From Streptomyces lycii (GTDB taxonomy: Bacteria; Actinomycetota; Actinomycetes; Streptomycetales; Streptomycetaceae), in assembly GCF_009735685.1 (NCBI RefSeq), contig NZ_WHPN01000354.1, positions 1 to 58,814 on the forward strand: 58,814 nt of DNA, written 5' to 3'. Position 1 is the stretch's first letter; every line of letters starts with the position of its first letter. This document shows positions 18,983-27,214 of the stretch, in pieces. Made by a program: the position numbers and the translations under genes. The notes beneath the pieces were generated by a model. It saw only the letters and a program-made list of their open reading frames with translations, was not told the origin of the DNA and did not search any database.

Positions 18983-19125
18983 GGCTGGGGCGGTCGGCTC
19001 CATGACTTCGGGCAGCCACCATGGGGCGAGACTCTGAGACCGGGGCCCACATCGGGCTTTGGCGGGCAGGCTGGGAGCTGCCCGAGTCGCGGCAGGCTTA
19101 CGGGCCCCGGATCCCTCGCCCCATG
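18983..19125 (+). other. Dispersed conserved element, copy A
   Basis: A 143-bp stretch whose landmarks recur in order at 46787-46943. They are a 20-bp identical block (ggctggggcggtcggctcca), a second shared block gcgggcagg...gcccgagt, and a 3' block tacgg-ccc-n-gatc...ctcg-cccca. The hairpin CGGGCAG/CTGCCCG at about 19063-19085 is present in both copies with different loops. Each copy is followed within 80-130 bp by a small + strand gene. It could be a structured RNA, a 5' regulatory leader or a mobile-element remnant. Confidence 0.55.
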
Positions 19126-19255
19126 GCGGTTCCAGCCCAATGTCACTCCACCGACCTGTATCGGCCGGCGCGCGCCGGCCTTCACGCATCGGAAGTCGAA
19201 CGCGAGCATTGGGCTCCGTTCTCCGGCGGGAGACGGACCGGCCTCTGGAGGAGAC

Positions 19256-19486
19256 GTGAACCGCGAGTTCACCAAGATCGGTGTCGGTTTTCTGGGACTC
19301 TCGGCCTGGGCGGGCCTTCACGACACGACATCGGTGGCTTCGGTGGTGATCGGCTCCCTCTGCCTCGCAACACTCGTCACCATATTCGCTTGCTACTTCA
19401 CTCTCCGCATTCGGCGAGAGGTCCGGGCTGTCAAGGAAGACAACAGAGAAGCACGGGCCCGTCGAGCAGCAGGTAGGCGCGAGTGA
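19256..19486 (+). CDS. Small membrane protein, unknown function
   Basis: 76 residues from a GTG start preceded by ggaggaga. Two hydrophobic segments are visible: GVGFLGLSAWAGL and a stronger VASVVIGSLCLATLVTIFACYF. A highly charged C-terminal tail follows (RIRREVRAVKEDNREARARRA), likely cytoplasmic. Codon usage is less GC-biased than the flanking core genes, which fits acquired DNA. It lies downstream of element copy A. I do not recognise the family. Confidence 0.65.
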   Translation: MNREFTKIGVGFLGLSAWAGLHDTTSVASVVIGSLCLATLVTIFACYFTLRIRREVRAVKEDNREARARRAAGRRE

Positions 19487-19530
19487 CGGATGGGTCCTGA
19501 CCAAGTCTGCCGGCGGCGCGGGAGCGCGCA

Positions 19531-19563
19531 CAGGCCCCGGCCGGTACGTCCGGCCGGGGCCTG
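19531..19563. terminator. Strong hairpin after the small membrane gene
   Basis: A perfect 14-bp stem, caggccccggccgg / ccggccggggcctg, with loop tacgt lies 45 bp beyond the small gene's stop. The following 19564-19850 is repetitive G/C-rich spacer (repeats of gcggcgcggcac) with no gene seen. Confidence 0.8.
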
Positions 19564-19850
19564 CTGCGCACGTGCGCCGGTGAAAAAGGCCGGGTCAGGG
19601 GCGGCGGCCCGGGCTGGGCCGGGGCCGGAACGTCGGCGGGGTGGACGCGTACGGTGCGACGGGCGCCGCCGGAGCGGGGAGGCGGGCGGCGCGGCACCGG
19701 ATGCGGGCGGCGCGGCACGGGACGCGGGCGGCGGCCCGGACGAGCGGTGCGCGCCCGTGCCGCCCCGTAACCCCCGGGAGGCCGTGCCGCGCGGGCGGCG
19801 TGCCCGACCAGTTCGCGTCCGTCACAGAGCCGGCGGGCCGTCGCCGTGCG

Positions 19851-20003
19851 TCAGCCGCAGGCTCCGCCGCAGCTGCACGAGCCGCCGCTCTGGCAGCCGC
19901 AGCCGCAGCCGGAGCCACAGCCGCAGGCTCCCAGGGCGGGCACGGGGGTCTCGGTGATCTGCGGGTCACGGACGGTCGGGGACGGGTTCGGAGAGTCGGC
20001 CAT
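19851..20003 (-). CDS. 50-residue Cys/Gly-rich peptide, metallothionein-like
   Basis: ATG at 20003 preceded by GAGGAGG with ideal spacing. The first half (MADSPNPSPTVRDPQITE...) is polar and leader-like. The last 24 residues hold eight Cys in Gly/Ser spacing: CGCGSGCGCGC, then SCSCGGAC. Such density suggests metal binding (Zn, Cu or Ni) or multiple thioether/disulfide formation. Being short it is easily missed. It lies upstream of nothing else on its strand and next to phoU. No modification enzyme lies beside it, so a RiPP reading is weak. A small metal-sequestering protein is the better inference. Confidence 0.72.
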   Translation of the reverse strand: MADSPNPSPTVRDPQITETPVPALGACGCGSGCGCGCQSGGSCSCGGACG

Positions 20004-20297
20004 GAATCCTCCTCGGCGGCGCTGGCGCCGGCCCGGCAGCGTGCCTGCCGGGCGGCCTGGCTCACGACCACTGGACCCCGGCAGGCTCGGGAGCGTCAAC
20101 GGCGCGTTGGCGCATGCGCCCCGTCCACGCCCGGCGCAGGCTCCCACGCCTGCCCTTTGCCCCCGGTCGCCCCGGTCGTCCCGGCTGTCCACCGCCGGGA
20201 CGCCTGCCCGGCCCCCCCAACGCACCTGCCGGGGCGCCCGTTCAGGCGCCCCGGCAGGACCGGACGGGCCGGACAGCGTTGGCCCGGGCCCCGTCGC

Positions 20298-20975
20298 TCA
20301 GGCCCCCTCGACCGAGGTCTCCGGCCCGATCTCGTCCGCGTGCTCCCCGGTGACCAGGTAGACGACCCGCTTGGCGACCGACACGGCGTGGTCCGCGAAC
20401 CGCTCGTAGTAGCGGCCGAGCAGCGTGACGTCCACGGCCGTCTCGATGCCGTGCTTCCAGCGGTCGTCCATCAGGTGCTGGAAGAGGCTGCGGTGGTAGA
20501 GGTCCATCGCGTCGTCGTCCTGCTCCAGCTGGAGCGCGAGGTCCACGTCCTTGGTGATGATCACTTCGGCGGCCTTGGCCATCAGCCGCTGCGCCAGCTG
20601 ACCCATCTCCAGAATCGTGGAGTGCAGGTCGCGCGGCACGGCGGTCTCCGGGAAGCGGAGCCGCGCCAGCTTCGCGACGTGCTGCGCCAGGTCGCCGGAG
20701 CGCTCCAGGTCGGCGCTCATCCGCAGACTGGTGACGACGATGCGCAGATCGGTGGCGACCGGCTGCTGGCGGGCCAGCAGGGCGATCGCGCGGGCCTCCA
20801 GCTCGTGCTGGAGTTCGTCGACCTTCTCGTCCGAGGCGATCACGCTCTCGGCGAGCTTGAGATCGGCGTCGAGGATCGCCGTCGTGGCCCGGCCGATCGC
20901 GGAGCCGACAAGCCGGGCCATCTCGACCAGGCTGTCGCCGATCGAATCCAGCTCCTCGTGGTATGCGTCCCGCAT
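20298..20975 (-). CDS. phoU: Phosphate transport regulator PhoU
   Basis: 225-residue cytoplasmic helical protein that restrains PhoR signalling together with the Pst phosphate transporter. Two PhoU repeats are visible. The first has LDSIGDSLVEMARLVGSAIGRAT and LRIVVTSLRMSADLERSGDLAQHVAKLA. The second has the matching metal-binding ExxxD region, LLGRYYERFADHAVSVAKRVVYLVTG. The ATG at 20975 follows GAAGGAAAG. It is divergent from phoR with PHO-box units in between. No pst genes lie in the window. Confidence 0.95.
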   Translation of the reverse strand: MRDAYHEELDSIGDSLVEMARLVGSAIGRATTAILDADLKLAESVIASDEKVDELQHELEARAIALLARQQPVATDLRIVVTSLRMSADLERSGDLAQHVAKLARLRFPETAVPRDLHSTILEMGQLAQRLMAKAAEVIITKDVDLALQLEQDDDAMDLYHRSLFQHLMDDRWKHGIETAVDVTLLGRYYERFADHAVSVAKRVVYLVTGEHADEIGPETSVEGA

Positions 20976-21074
20976 CGCTTTCCTTCCATCGAATCCTGGC
21001 CATTCGGCCGGGGGGCCAAGGCTGCCGTCCCCCACGGTGCCACGCTCCGGGGCGTACGAGTCGAGTTCCGGCAT

Positions 21075-21107
21075 CCGGAGTGAACCGGCGCGGTCGCCAG
21101 GGTGAAC
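21075..21107 (-). promoter_or_regulatory. PHO box between phoU and phoR
   Basis: On the phoU strand, three consecutive 11-nt units read GTTCACCCTGG, CGACCGCGCCG and GTTCACTCCGG. The outer two carry the canonical GTTCAC core exactly 22 nt apart. In Streptomyces PhoP binds such direct repeats in the phoU-phoRP intergenic region, so placement and form both fit bidirectional autoregulation. Confidence 0.82.
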
Positions 21108-21168
21108 TCTCGGCAACGAGTGTTCGAGACGGCACTCGGATGGCTGTGGGCGTGTCTCGTCACCCGCT

Positions 21169-21174
21169 TAATCT
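21169..21174 (+). promoter_or_regulatory. -10 box of the leaderless phoR-phoP promoter
   Basis: TAATCT, 6 nt before the phoR ATG. No good -35 is seen at the right distance, as expected for a PhoP-activated promoter. Confidence 0.6.
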
Positions 21175-21180
21175 GGACTC

Positions 21181-22467
21181 ATGGACGTGAACGCGGCAGT
21201 CGCCGCAACGGCAGCGATCGCCGGCGTGTGCACCGGTGTCATCGCGATGCTCGCGTTCCGCTGGAGCGAGCGGGAGCAGGCCCGGCCGAGCCGCAGCTCC
21301 CTGCACACCGACGCCGTGCTGCCGCCCGGCGTGGACACCGTGCTCTCCGTCCTGCGCTCCTCCGCCGTCGTCCTCGACGAGGCCGACAGCGTGGTCAAGG
21401 CCAGCTCCGCGGCGTACGCCCTCGGGCTCGTCCGGGGCGGCAAGCTCGCCGTCGACCCCATGCTCCAGATGGCCCGGGAGACCCGCCGCGACGGCGAGAT
21501 ACGACAGGTGGAGCTGGACCTGGCCCGCCGCGGCAGCGCCCGCGGCGGCGACGCGCTGGCCGTCTCCGCCCGGGTCGCCCCGCTGGGCTCCCGGCTGGTG
21601 CTGCTGCTCGTCGAGGACCTCACCGAGGCGCGCCGCACGGAAGCGGTCCGGCGGGATTTCGTGGCGAACGTGAGCCATGAGCTGAAGACGCCCGTCGGCG
21701 CCCTGTCACTGCTCTCCGAAGCCGTGATGGACGCCTCCGACGACCCGGAGGCGGTCACCCGTTTCGCCGGCCGCATGCAGGCCGAGGCGACCCGGCTGAC
21801 CAGCCTCGTCCAGGAGCTGATCGACCTCTCCCGGGTGCAGAACGACGACCCGCTGGAGGACGCCGAGCCCGTACGGGTCGACGAACTGGTCGCCGAGGCG
21901 ATAGACCGCTGCGGGCACCAGGCCGGTACGAAGCAGATCACCATGGCGGCCGGCGGCACCGCCGGACTGTACATCTGGGGCAACCGCGGCCAGCTCGCCG
22001 CGGCCCTCGGCAACCTCGTCGAGAACGCCGTCAACTACAGCCCGGCCCGCACCCGGGTCGGGATCGCCGGCCGCCGCGTGGCGGGCTCCGGCGGCGACAT
22101 GATCGAGATAGCCGTCACCGACCAGGGCATCGGCATCTCCGAGAAGGACCGGGAGCGGATCTTCGAACGCTTCTACCGCGTCGACCCGGCGCGCTCCCGC
22201 GCCACCGGCGGGACCGGCCTCGGTCTCGCCATCGTCAAGCATGTGGCCGCCTCGCACGGCGGGGAGGTCACCGTGTGGAGCGCCGAGGGTCAGGGCTCCA
22301 CCTTCACCCTGCGGCTCCCGGAAGCGGGCAGCCGCGGCGACCGGGGCGTCGCGGACGGCGACGACGACCCGCCCCTTGCCGAACCGGACGACCTCGACGA
22401 AGAGGACCGCCCGTACCACCCCGCGACCCGGAGCCCGCTCTCGGCGGCCCGGGAGGCCAGGCCGTGA
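21181..22467 (+). CDS. phoR: Phosphate-sensing histidine kinase PhoR (SenX3 type)
   Basis: 428-residue kinase that phosphorylates PhoP when phosphate is scarce. It has one N-terminal membrane helix (residues about 3-26) with almost no extracytoplasmic part, then a PAS-like sensor region (about 45-150). The HisKA box NVSHELKTPVGALSLLSEAV has the phospho-His at 166. The ATPase domain has NLVENAVNYS, DQGIGI, and GGTGLGLAIVKH. The C-terminal tail (about 395-428) is acidic and disordered. phoP follows after 64 bp, so they should be cotranscribed. Divergent phoU and the PHO box support the assignment. Confidence 0.95.
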   Translation: MDVNAAVAATAAIAGVCTGVIAMLAFRWSEREQARPSRSSLHTDAVLPPGVDTVLSVLRSSAVVLDEADSVVKASSAAYALGLVRGGKLAVDPMLQMARETRRDGEIRQVELDLARRGSARGGDALAVSARVAPLGSRLVLLLVEDLTEARRTEAVRRDFVANVSHELKTPVGALSLLSEAVMDASDDPEAVTRFAGRMQAEATRLTSLVQELIDLSRVQNDDPLEDAEPVRVDELVAEAIDRCGHQAGTKQITMAAGGTAGLYIWGNRGQLAAALGNLVENAVNYSPARTRVGIAGRRVAGSGGDMIEIAVTDQGIGISEKDRERIFERFYRVDPARSRATGGTGLGLAIVKHVAASHGGEVTVWSAEGQGSTFTLRLPEAGSRGDRGVADGDDDPPLAEPDDLDEEDRPYHPATRSPLSAAREARP

Positions 22468-22531
22468 CCCGGTCAGAGATCTGTCCGAGCCGCACCACCC
22501 CGTGTTCACGTTCCAGACCGGAGGTCCACCC

Positions 22532-23212
22532 GTGACCCGTGTGCTCGTCGTCGAGGATGAGGATTCGTTCAGCGACGCCCTGTCGTACATGCTCCGCAAG
22601 GAGGGGTTCGAGGTCGCCATCGCGACCACCGGCCCCGACGGGCTGGACGAGTTCGAGCGCAACGGCGCCGACCTCGTCCTGCTCGACCTGATGCTGCCGG
22701 GTCTGCCCGGCACGGAGGTCTGCCGCCAGCTCCGCGGCCGCTCCAACGTCCCGGTCATCATGGTGACCGCCAAGGACAGCGAGATCGACAAGGTCGTCGG
22801 TCTGGAGATAGGAGCCGACGACTACGTCACCAAGCCGTTCTCCTCGCGGGAGCTGGTCGCCCGCATCCGCGCCGTGCTGCGCCGCCGCGGCGAGCCGGAG
22901 GAGGTCGTACCGGCGGCGCTGGAGGCCGGTCCGGTACGGATGGACGTCGACCGGCACGTGGTGACGGTCGCCGGCGGCAAGGTGGACCTTCCGCTCAAGG
23001 AGTTCGACCTGCTGGAGATGCTGCTGCGCAACGCCGGCCGGGTCCTCACCCGGATGCAGCTCATCGACCGCGTCTGGGGCGCGGACTACGTGGGGGACAC
23101 CAAGACCCTCGACGTGCACGTCAAGCGGCTGCGCGCCAAGATCGAGCCGGACCCGGGCGCACCGCGCTATCTGGTCACGGTCCGCGGCCTGGGCTACAAG
23201 TTCGAGCCGTAA
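22532..23212 (+). CDS. phoP: Phosphate response regulator PhoP (RegX3 type)
   Basis: 226-residue OmpR/PhoB-family DNA-binding regulator and master of the phosphate regulon. The receiver has acidic pocket EDED (residues 8-11), phospho-acceptor Asp52 in VLLDLMLPG, Thr79 and Lys101 (DDYVTKPF). The winged-helix domain shows LPLKEFDLLEMLLRNAGRVLTR and the recognition helix region DTKTLDVHVKRLRAKIE. The GTG start at 22532 has GGAGG 8 nt upstream. The open frame continues back into phoR but out of its reading frame. A strong terminator closes the operon. Confidence 0.96.
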   Translation: MTRVLVVEDEDSFSDALSYMLRKEGFEVAIATTGPDGLDEFERNGADLVLLDLMLPGLPGTEVCRQLRGRSNVPVIMVTAKDSEIDKVVGLEIGADDYVTKPFSSRELVARIRAVLRRRGEPEEVVPAALEAGPVRMDVDRHVVTVAGGKVDLPLKEFDLLEMLLRNAGRVLTRMQLIDRVWGADYVGDTKTLDVHVKRLRAKIEPDPGAPRYLVTVRGLGYKFEP

Positions 23213-23262
23213 AGAGCCGTAAAGAGCCGTAAGGGAGCGCAAAAGACCGTAAAGAGCGCCGC
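23205..23262. repeat. 10-bp tandem repeat at the phoP stop
   Basis: Units of gagccgtaaa begin within the final phoP codons and the stop, continue for three near-perfect copies, and then decay (gcgcaaaagaccgtaaagag). Slippage here has duplicated the stop codon context. Confidence 0.75.
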
Positions 23263-23293
23263 GGGAGCGGCGGGCGGCGCCGGCGGCGGGAAA

Positions 23294-23335
23294 CGGGCGG
23301 AGGCCCCGGGGCAGGGACCCCGGGGCCTCCGCCCG
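23294..23335. terminator. 18-bp-stem bidirectional terminator
   Basis: cgggcggaggccccgggg pairs perfectly with ccccggggcctccgcccg around the loop caggga. It sits between convergent phoP and the lipoprotein gene and can serve both. Confidence 0.88.
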
Positions 23336-23358
23336 TGTGCGTACGGCTCGCGTGCGGC

Positions 23359-24063
23359 TCAGTGGCCGGCGTGGTCCTCGGCGGCCTCGTCCGTGCCGGC
23401 GCCCGCCCCGGCGCCGTTCGCGGCGTCCTCCTGGGCGCTCCCGTCCCCGCCCGGCTCGCTCTGCCCGGTCTCGCCCGCGGCCGGGCTCTCGCCGTCCGCC
23501 GGGGCGGTCGGCGAACCGGACTCCGTCTCCGACGGCGTGCCGGAGGCGGGCTCGCTCGGTTCCGAGCTGGGCCCGAAGCTCTTGTACGGGCCCTCGGAGG
23601 GCACCACGAGGGCCTCGATCCGTACGTCGCCGGTCTCGCTCAGCTTGAAGACGAGCGGCTGCACGGCACCGGGCTCGACGTCCTGCCGGAGCTGGACGGA
23701 CGCGTTGCCCTCGCCGCCGAGGAGCACCGAGCCGCCCGCGGGCACGGTGATCGGCCCGGAGCCCTTGGCGGGGGAGAGTTCCGCCTCGCCGCCGGATCCG
23801 GGGACGGCCACGGACTCGATGGTCTGGTCCCGGTCGCCGTTGTTGAAGACCTTGGCCGAGACGACGGAGGAGCCCTCGCCGCCCTCCGGCTGGGTGATCA
23901 CGTTCGCGTTCTGGATCCTGATGTCCTCGACGGTGACCGCGGCGTTGTCGGGCCGGACCTGGTTCGTGGCGGCATCGTTCCCCGCCCCGCAGGCGGAGAG
24001 CGGGACGATCGAGATCGCGGTGACGGCGGCGGCGAGGGCGCCGCGTCGAAGGCTGCTGCTCAC
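23359..24063 (-). CDS. Lipoprotein of the DUF461/PCuAC-like group
   Basis: 234-residue exported lipoprotein. The signal peptide is MSSSLRRGALAAAVTAISIV with lipobox LSAC (Cys about 25). The folded part (residues about 40-150) is a beta-rich domain like the periplasmic copper chaperone family: VEDIRIQNANVI, VVSAKVFNNGDRDQTIESV, PAGGSVLLGG. The canonical Met/His copper ligands are not obvious. The last 75 residues are Ser/Pro/Glu/Gly-rich and end in HAGH. The start is GTG with AGGAG 11 nt upstream. It converges on phoP. A copper role is a family inference only. Confidence 0.8.
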   Translation of the reverse strand: MSSSLRRGALAAAVTAISIVPLSACGAGNDAATNQVRPDNAAVTVEDIRIQNANVITQPEGGEGSSVVSAKVFNNGDRDQTIESVAVPGSGGEAELSPAKGSGPITVPAGGSVLLGGEGNASVQLRQDVEPGAVQPLVFKLSETGDVRIEALVVPSEGPYKSFGPSSEPSEPASGTPSETESGSPTAPADGESPAAGETGQSEPGGDGSAQEDAANGAGAGAGTDEAAEDHAGH

Positions 24064-24824
24064 GGCGGCGGCATCTCCTAGGACGAGCTACGGCGGCCGA
24101 ACGATTCGCCCGGTCGCGGGTGGACTGCGGAGGCGGCCGCGGGGCCGCCCAGGGGTGTCAGCGCCGCAAGGTTACCCAGCCGCCGCCCGGCAGCCGCACC
24201 CGACCCGCCTCCCGGCGCTCTCGGGGAGCCTCGCGGGCGTACGGGAGGCCGTGTCCGGGTGGGCGCGCCGCGCCGGTGGCGACGCGCGCTTTGCGGCCCG
24301 GGACGTGCCCGGGACGTGCCCGGGGCGCAGCGGGGCCGTTTCCGGGGTGCGCGCCCGCGCCGCGCCGGGGAGGGCGCGCGCTCCGTGGCACGGGGCGCGC
24401 CGGAGCCCGTGCACGGGGCCGTACTCGGCGGCTCGCCCGGGCGGTCCCGCCGCCGTACCGAAAAGGTGCCCGCCGGCATCGGTGGAGTTTTCGGCGCGGG
24501 AATGCGTGCGGGTCGTGAATTCGATCAGTTCCGGGCTTCGGCGCGCCCGCCGGCTCCTTCCGGTGATCTCCGGTGATCAATTCCGGAAATCTGTCCGGGA
24601 CAACCCGGCAGGGCCGAACGGAGCAGCGGAAGTCCACCACTGTGATTCCGACAAAAGGGACATTAGGTCACTCGACAGGGTGGAGAAACTGCCGTGACGG
24701 GCGTGTTTCCAGGTGCCCGAAGAGCCGCTCCCACCTGCGAATACCCGCATTCCGGCGGCTCTCGAAGCACGTTCCGGGCGCTGTTGTCAAGCCCCGAGAT
24801 ATGCTCTGACCTGCGGAAACGCCA
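24064..24824. other. Long spacer upstream of carD, no gene seen
   Basis: About 800 bp separate the lipoprotein and carD genes. The first half is GC-rich with open frames on every strand that lack protein-like composition. From about 24480 the base composition becomes distinctly AT-richer, typical of promoter DNA, so carD may have a long, multi-promoter control region. Confidence 0.6.
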
Positions 24825-24853
24825 TTCAGAACCGCCCGTTCTCGTGTTACCCT
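24825..24853 (+). promoter_or_regulatory. Candidate carD promoter
   Basis: TTCAGA (24825-24830) and TACCCT (24848-24853) are separated by 17 bp, giving a leader of about 20 nt with a ggaagggg ribosome site. Confidence 0.4.
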
Positions 24854-24881
24854 GGATAGCCACGGAAGGGGTACCTGTCAC

Positions 24882-25364
24882 ATGACGTTCAAGGTTGGCG
24901 ACACCGTGGTCTATCCCCATCACGGGGCCGCGCTGATCGAGGCCATCGAAACTCGCCAGATCAAAGGCGTGGACAAGACCTACTTGGTACTGAAGGTCGC
25001 CCAGGGCGATCTGACGGTTCGCGTGCCGGCGGACAATGCGGAGTTCGTCGGTGTGCGCGATGTGGTCGGCCAGGACGGGCTGGACCGGGTCTTCGAGGTG
25101 CTGCGTGCACCCTATGCCGAAGAGCCGACCAACTGGTCCCGACGCTACAAGGCAAATCTCGAGAAGCTCGCATCCGGTGATGTGATCAAGGTGGCGGAGG
25201 TCGTGCGCGACCTGTGGCGCCGGGAGCGCGAGCGCGGACTGTCCGCCGGAGAGAAGCGCATGCTCGCCAAGGCCCGCCAGATCCTGGTGAGTGAGCTGGC
25301 TCTCGCGGAGAACACCAACGAGGACAAGGCCGAGGCTCTGCTCGACGAGGTTCTCGCGTCCTGA
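24882..25364 (+). CDS. carD: CarD/CdnL-family RNA polymerase-binding regulator
   Basis: 160-residue global transcription factor that binds the RNA polymerase beta subunit and stabilises open complexes at rRNA and other promoters. The N-terminal Tudor-like RID domain is [23 protein letters not shown]. The C-terminal helical DNA-binding domain contains the conserved Trp in [13 protein letters not shown] and [23 protein letters not shown]. Length and motifs match the family throughout. It stands alone with its own promoter region. ispD follows after a 290-330-bp gap, depending on the ispD start, that shows no gene. Confidence 0.96.
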   Translation: MTFKVGDTVVYPHHGAALIEAIETRQIKGVDKTYLVLKVAQGDLTVRVPADNAEFVGVRDVVGQDGLDRVFEVLRAPYAEEPTNWSRRYKANLEKLASGDVIKVAEVVRDLWRRERERGLSAGEKRMLAKARQILVSELALAENTNEDKAEALLDEVLAS

Positions 25365-25690
25365 TCCGCCGGTCAGCAGCCGGTTGAAGCAGAAGATGCA
25401 ATGCCGCGGTGCCCGAGTGACGCACAATTGTCGCCGGGCGCTGCGGCATGTCTGGAGCCAACAGCGTCCCGCAAAGCCCTGCCGGTACATTCCCGACGTA
25501 CGCGGCGATCACCGGTGGCGGTCTGCCGCCCCCGGCGGTTGGCGTGCCGGGCCCGGGCAGCACTCTTCCGGCTGACGCTGGAAGACACCCCCGGACCGGT
25601 TGTCACGGAAGGGACCGGTCGGGGCGTCGCGCCCGGCACGCTGTGGCCATACCCATGTCGGCCGAGGAAGCAAACCTGAACGCTCTATCG

Positions 25691-26467
25691 ATGTCCTCTT
25701 CAACTTCCCCCTCTCCCGCGCCGGACTCGTCGGCGACAACCACCCGCACCGCGGCCGTGATTCCCGCGGCCGGCCGCGGGATCCGCCTGGGCCCCGGCGC
25801 CCCGAAGGCGCTGCGCGCCCTGGGCGGCACCCCCATGCTGGTCCACGCCGTGCGCGCGATGGCCCGCTCCCGCGCCGTGTCGCTGGTCGTCGTGGTGGCG
25901 CCGCCCGACGGGGCTCCCCAGGTCCGCACCCTGCTGGACGACCACGCGCTGCCCGACGGCACCGAGGTGCTGGTCGTGCCCGGGGGCGACACCCGGCAGG
26001 ACTCCGTACGCCTCGGCCTGGCCGCGCTGCCCGGTGACGTCGCCTCCGTCCTGGTGCACGACGCGGCCCGCCCGCTGGTCCCGATAGACACCGTGGACGC
26101 CGTCGCCGCCGCGGTCCGCGGCGGCGCGCCCGCCGTGGTACCGGCCCTCCCGGTCACGGACACCGTCAAGGAGGTCGACCCGCGCACCGGCGGCGCACCC
26201 GAACCCGTGGTGGGCACCCCCGTACGGGCCCGGCTGCGTGCCGTGCAGACCCCGCAGGGCTTCGACCGGGCGACGCTCGCCGAGGCGCACCGGAAGTTCG
26301 CCGCCGAGGGTGACGGCGCGACGGACGACGCGGGCATGGTGGAGCGCCTGGGCCTGCCCGTGGTCGTCGTGCCCGGGCACGAGGAGGCCTTCAAGGTCAC
26401 CCGTCCCCTCGACCTCGTCCTCGCCGAGGCCGTACTCGCCCGCAGGAGGGCCACCGATGGCTTCTGA
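25691..26467 (+). CDS. ispD: 2-C-methyl-D-erythritol 4-phosphate cytidylyltransferase
   Basis: Third enzyme of the MEP isoprenoid pathway, transferring CMP to methylerythritol phosphate. About 258 residues. The nucleotide-binding motif is [21 protein letters not shown], followed by [26 protein letters not shown] and [11 protein letters not shown]. The start is uncertain: ATG 25691 and ATG 25655 are both in frame without a clear Shine-Dalgarno. I chose the shorter because the extra residues look disordered. It overlaps ispF by 11 bp. Confidence 0.93.
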   Translation: MSSSTSPSPAPDSSATTTRTAAVIPAAGRGIRLGPGAPKALRALGGTPMLVHAVRAMARSRAVSLVVVVAPPDGAPQVRTLLDDHALPDGTEVLVVPGGDTRQDSVRLGLAALPGDVASVLVHDAARPLVPIDTVDAVAAAVRGGAPAVVPALPVTDTVKEVDPRTGGAPEPVVGTPVRARLRAVQTPQGFDRATLAEAHRKFAAEGDGATDDAGMVERLGLPVVVVPGHEEAFKVTRPLDLVLAEAVLARRRATDGF

Positions 26468-26984
26468 GCACCCCCCGGCGGCCGCCGGGAATCCCGGCGG
26501 GGGCCTCCGGCTGCCGCTGGTCGGCATCGGCACCGACGTGCACGCGTTCGAGGAGGGGCGCGAGCTGTGGTGCGCCGGGCTGCTCTGGGAGGACGCCGGA
26601 TTCGGCCTCGCCGGGCACTCCGACGGCGATGTCGCCGCGCACGCAGCCTGCGACGCGCTCTTCTCCGCTGCGGGCGCCGGTGACCTGGGCGCCCACTTCG
26701 GCACCGGACGGCCCGAGTGGTCCGGAGCGTCCGGTGTGACGCTGCTGGCAGAGGCGGCCCGGATCGTCCGTGCCGCCGGTTTCGACATCGGGAACGTCGC
26801 GATCCAGGTGATCGGCGTCCGGCCGAAGATCGGCAAGCGGCGCGAGGAGGGCCGGAAGGTGCTGTCGGCCGCGATCGGCGCGCCGGTGTCCCTCTCCGGC
26901 ACCACCACCGACGGCCTCGGTCTCACCGGCCGGGCGGAGGGCCTCGCCGCGGTGGCCACGGCGCTGGTGGTGCCCCGGGCGTAA
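26457..26984 (+). CDS. ispF: 2-C-methyl-D-erythritol 2,4-cyclodiphosphate synthase
   Basis: Fifth MEP-pathway enzyme, cyclising CDP-methylerythritol diphosphate with release of CMP. 175 residues. The zinc site is GIGTDVHAF, with the partner His in [18 protein letters not shown]. Phosphate-binding segments are [10 protein letters not shown] and [21 protein letters not shown]. The ATG lies inside the ispD end (11-bp overlap), so the pair is translationally coupled. The N-terminus carries about 18 extra Pro/Gly residues relative to the compact family core. Confidence 0.96.
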   Translation: MASEHPPAAAGNPGGGLRLPLVGIGTDVHAFEEGRELWCAGLLWEDAGFGLAGHSDGDVAAHAACDALFSAAGAGDLGAHFGTGRPEWSGASGVTLLAEAARIVRAAGFDIGNVAIQVIGVRPKIGKRREEGRKVLSAAIGAPVSLSGTTTDGLGLTGRAEGLAAVATALVVPRA

Positions 26985-27214
26985 CGCGTAGCGCCGGGGG
27001 CGGGCCCAGCCCGAAGGTGGCGCCGGGCGTGAGGCCGGGCGTGGCCTGGAGGTGGCGCCGGGCGTGAGGCCGGGCGCGGCGCCGGGCCGTGGTGCGGGGT
27101 GGTCACGGATGCCGGGGCCGGTGCGGTTCCGCGCCCACCCCGGCCTCTTGTTGCACATGGATTGCACGTACGCTGGCACCGCGAAAGTCTGGGACGCGTA
27201 CGTGGAGGCGATCG
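26985..27214. repeat. Spacer with a 26-bp direct repeat
   Basis: Copies of a unit starting ggtggcgccgggcgtgaggc lie near 27018 and 27052. The AT-richer 27145-27180 (ttgttgcacatggattgcac, then tacgct) looks like the promoter of the next gene and contains TTGCAC twice in direct orientation. Confidence 0.6.

Noticed and set aside
19851..20003. Cys-rich peptide as a RiPP precursor
   Set aside because: No lanthionine, radical-SAM or other modification enzyme and no transporter beside it; metal binding is simpler.
24158..24640. A minus-strand 160-codon gene in the carD upstream region
   Set aside because: Arg/Pro-rich with no motif, and it lies across an AT-rich control region; no supporting start site.
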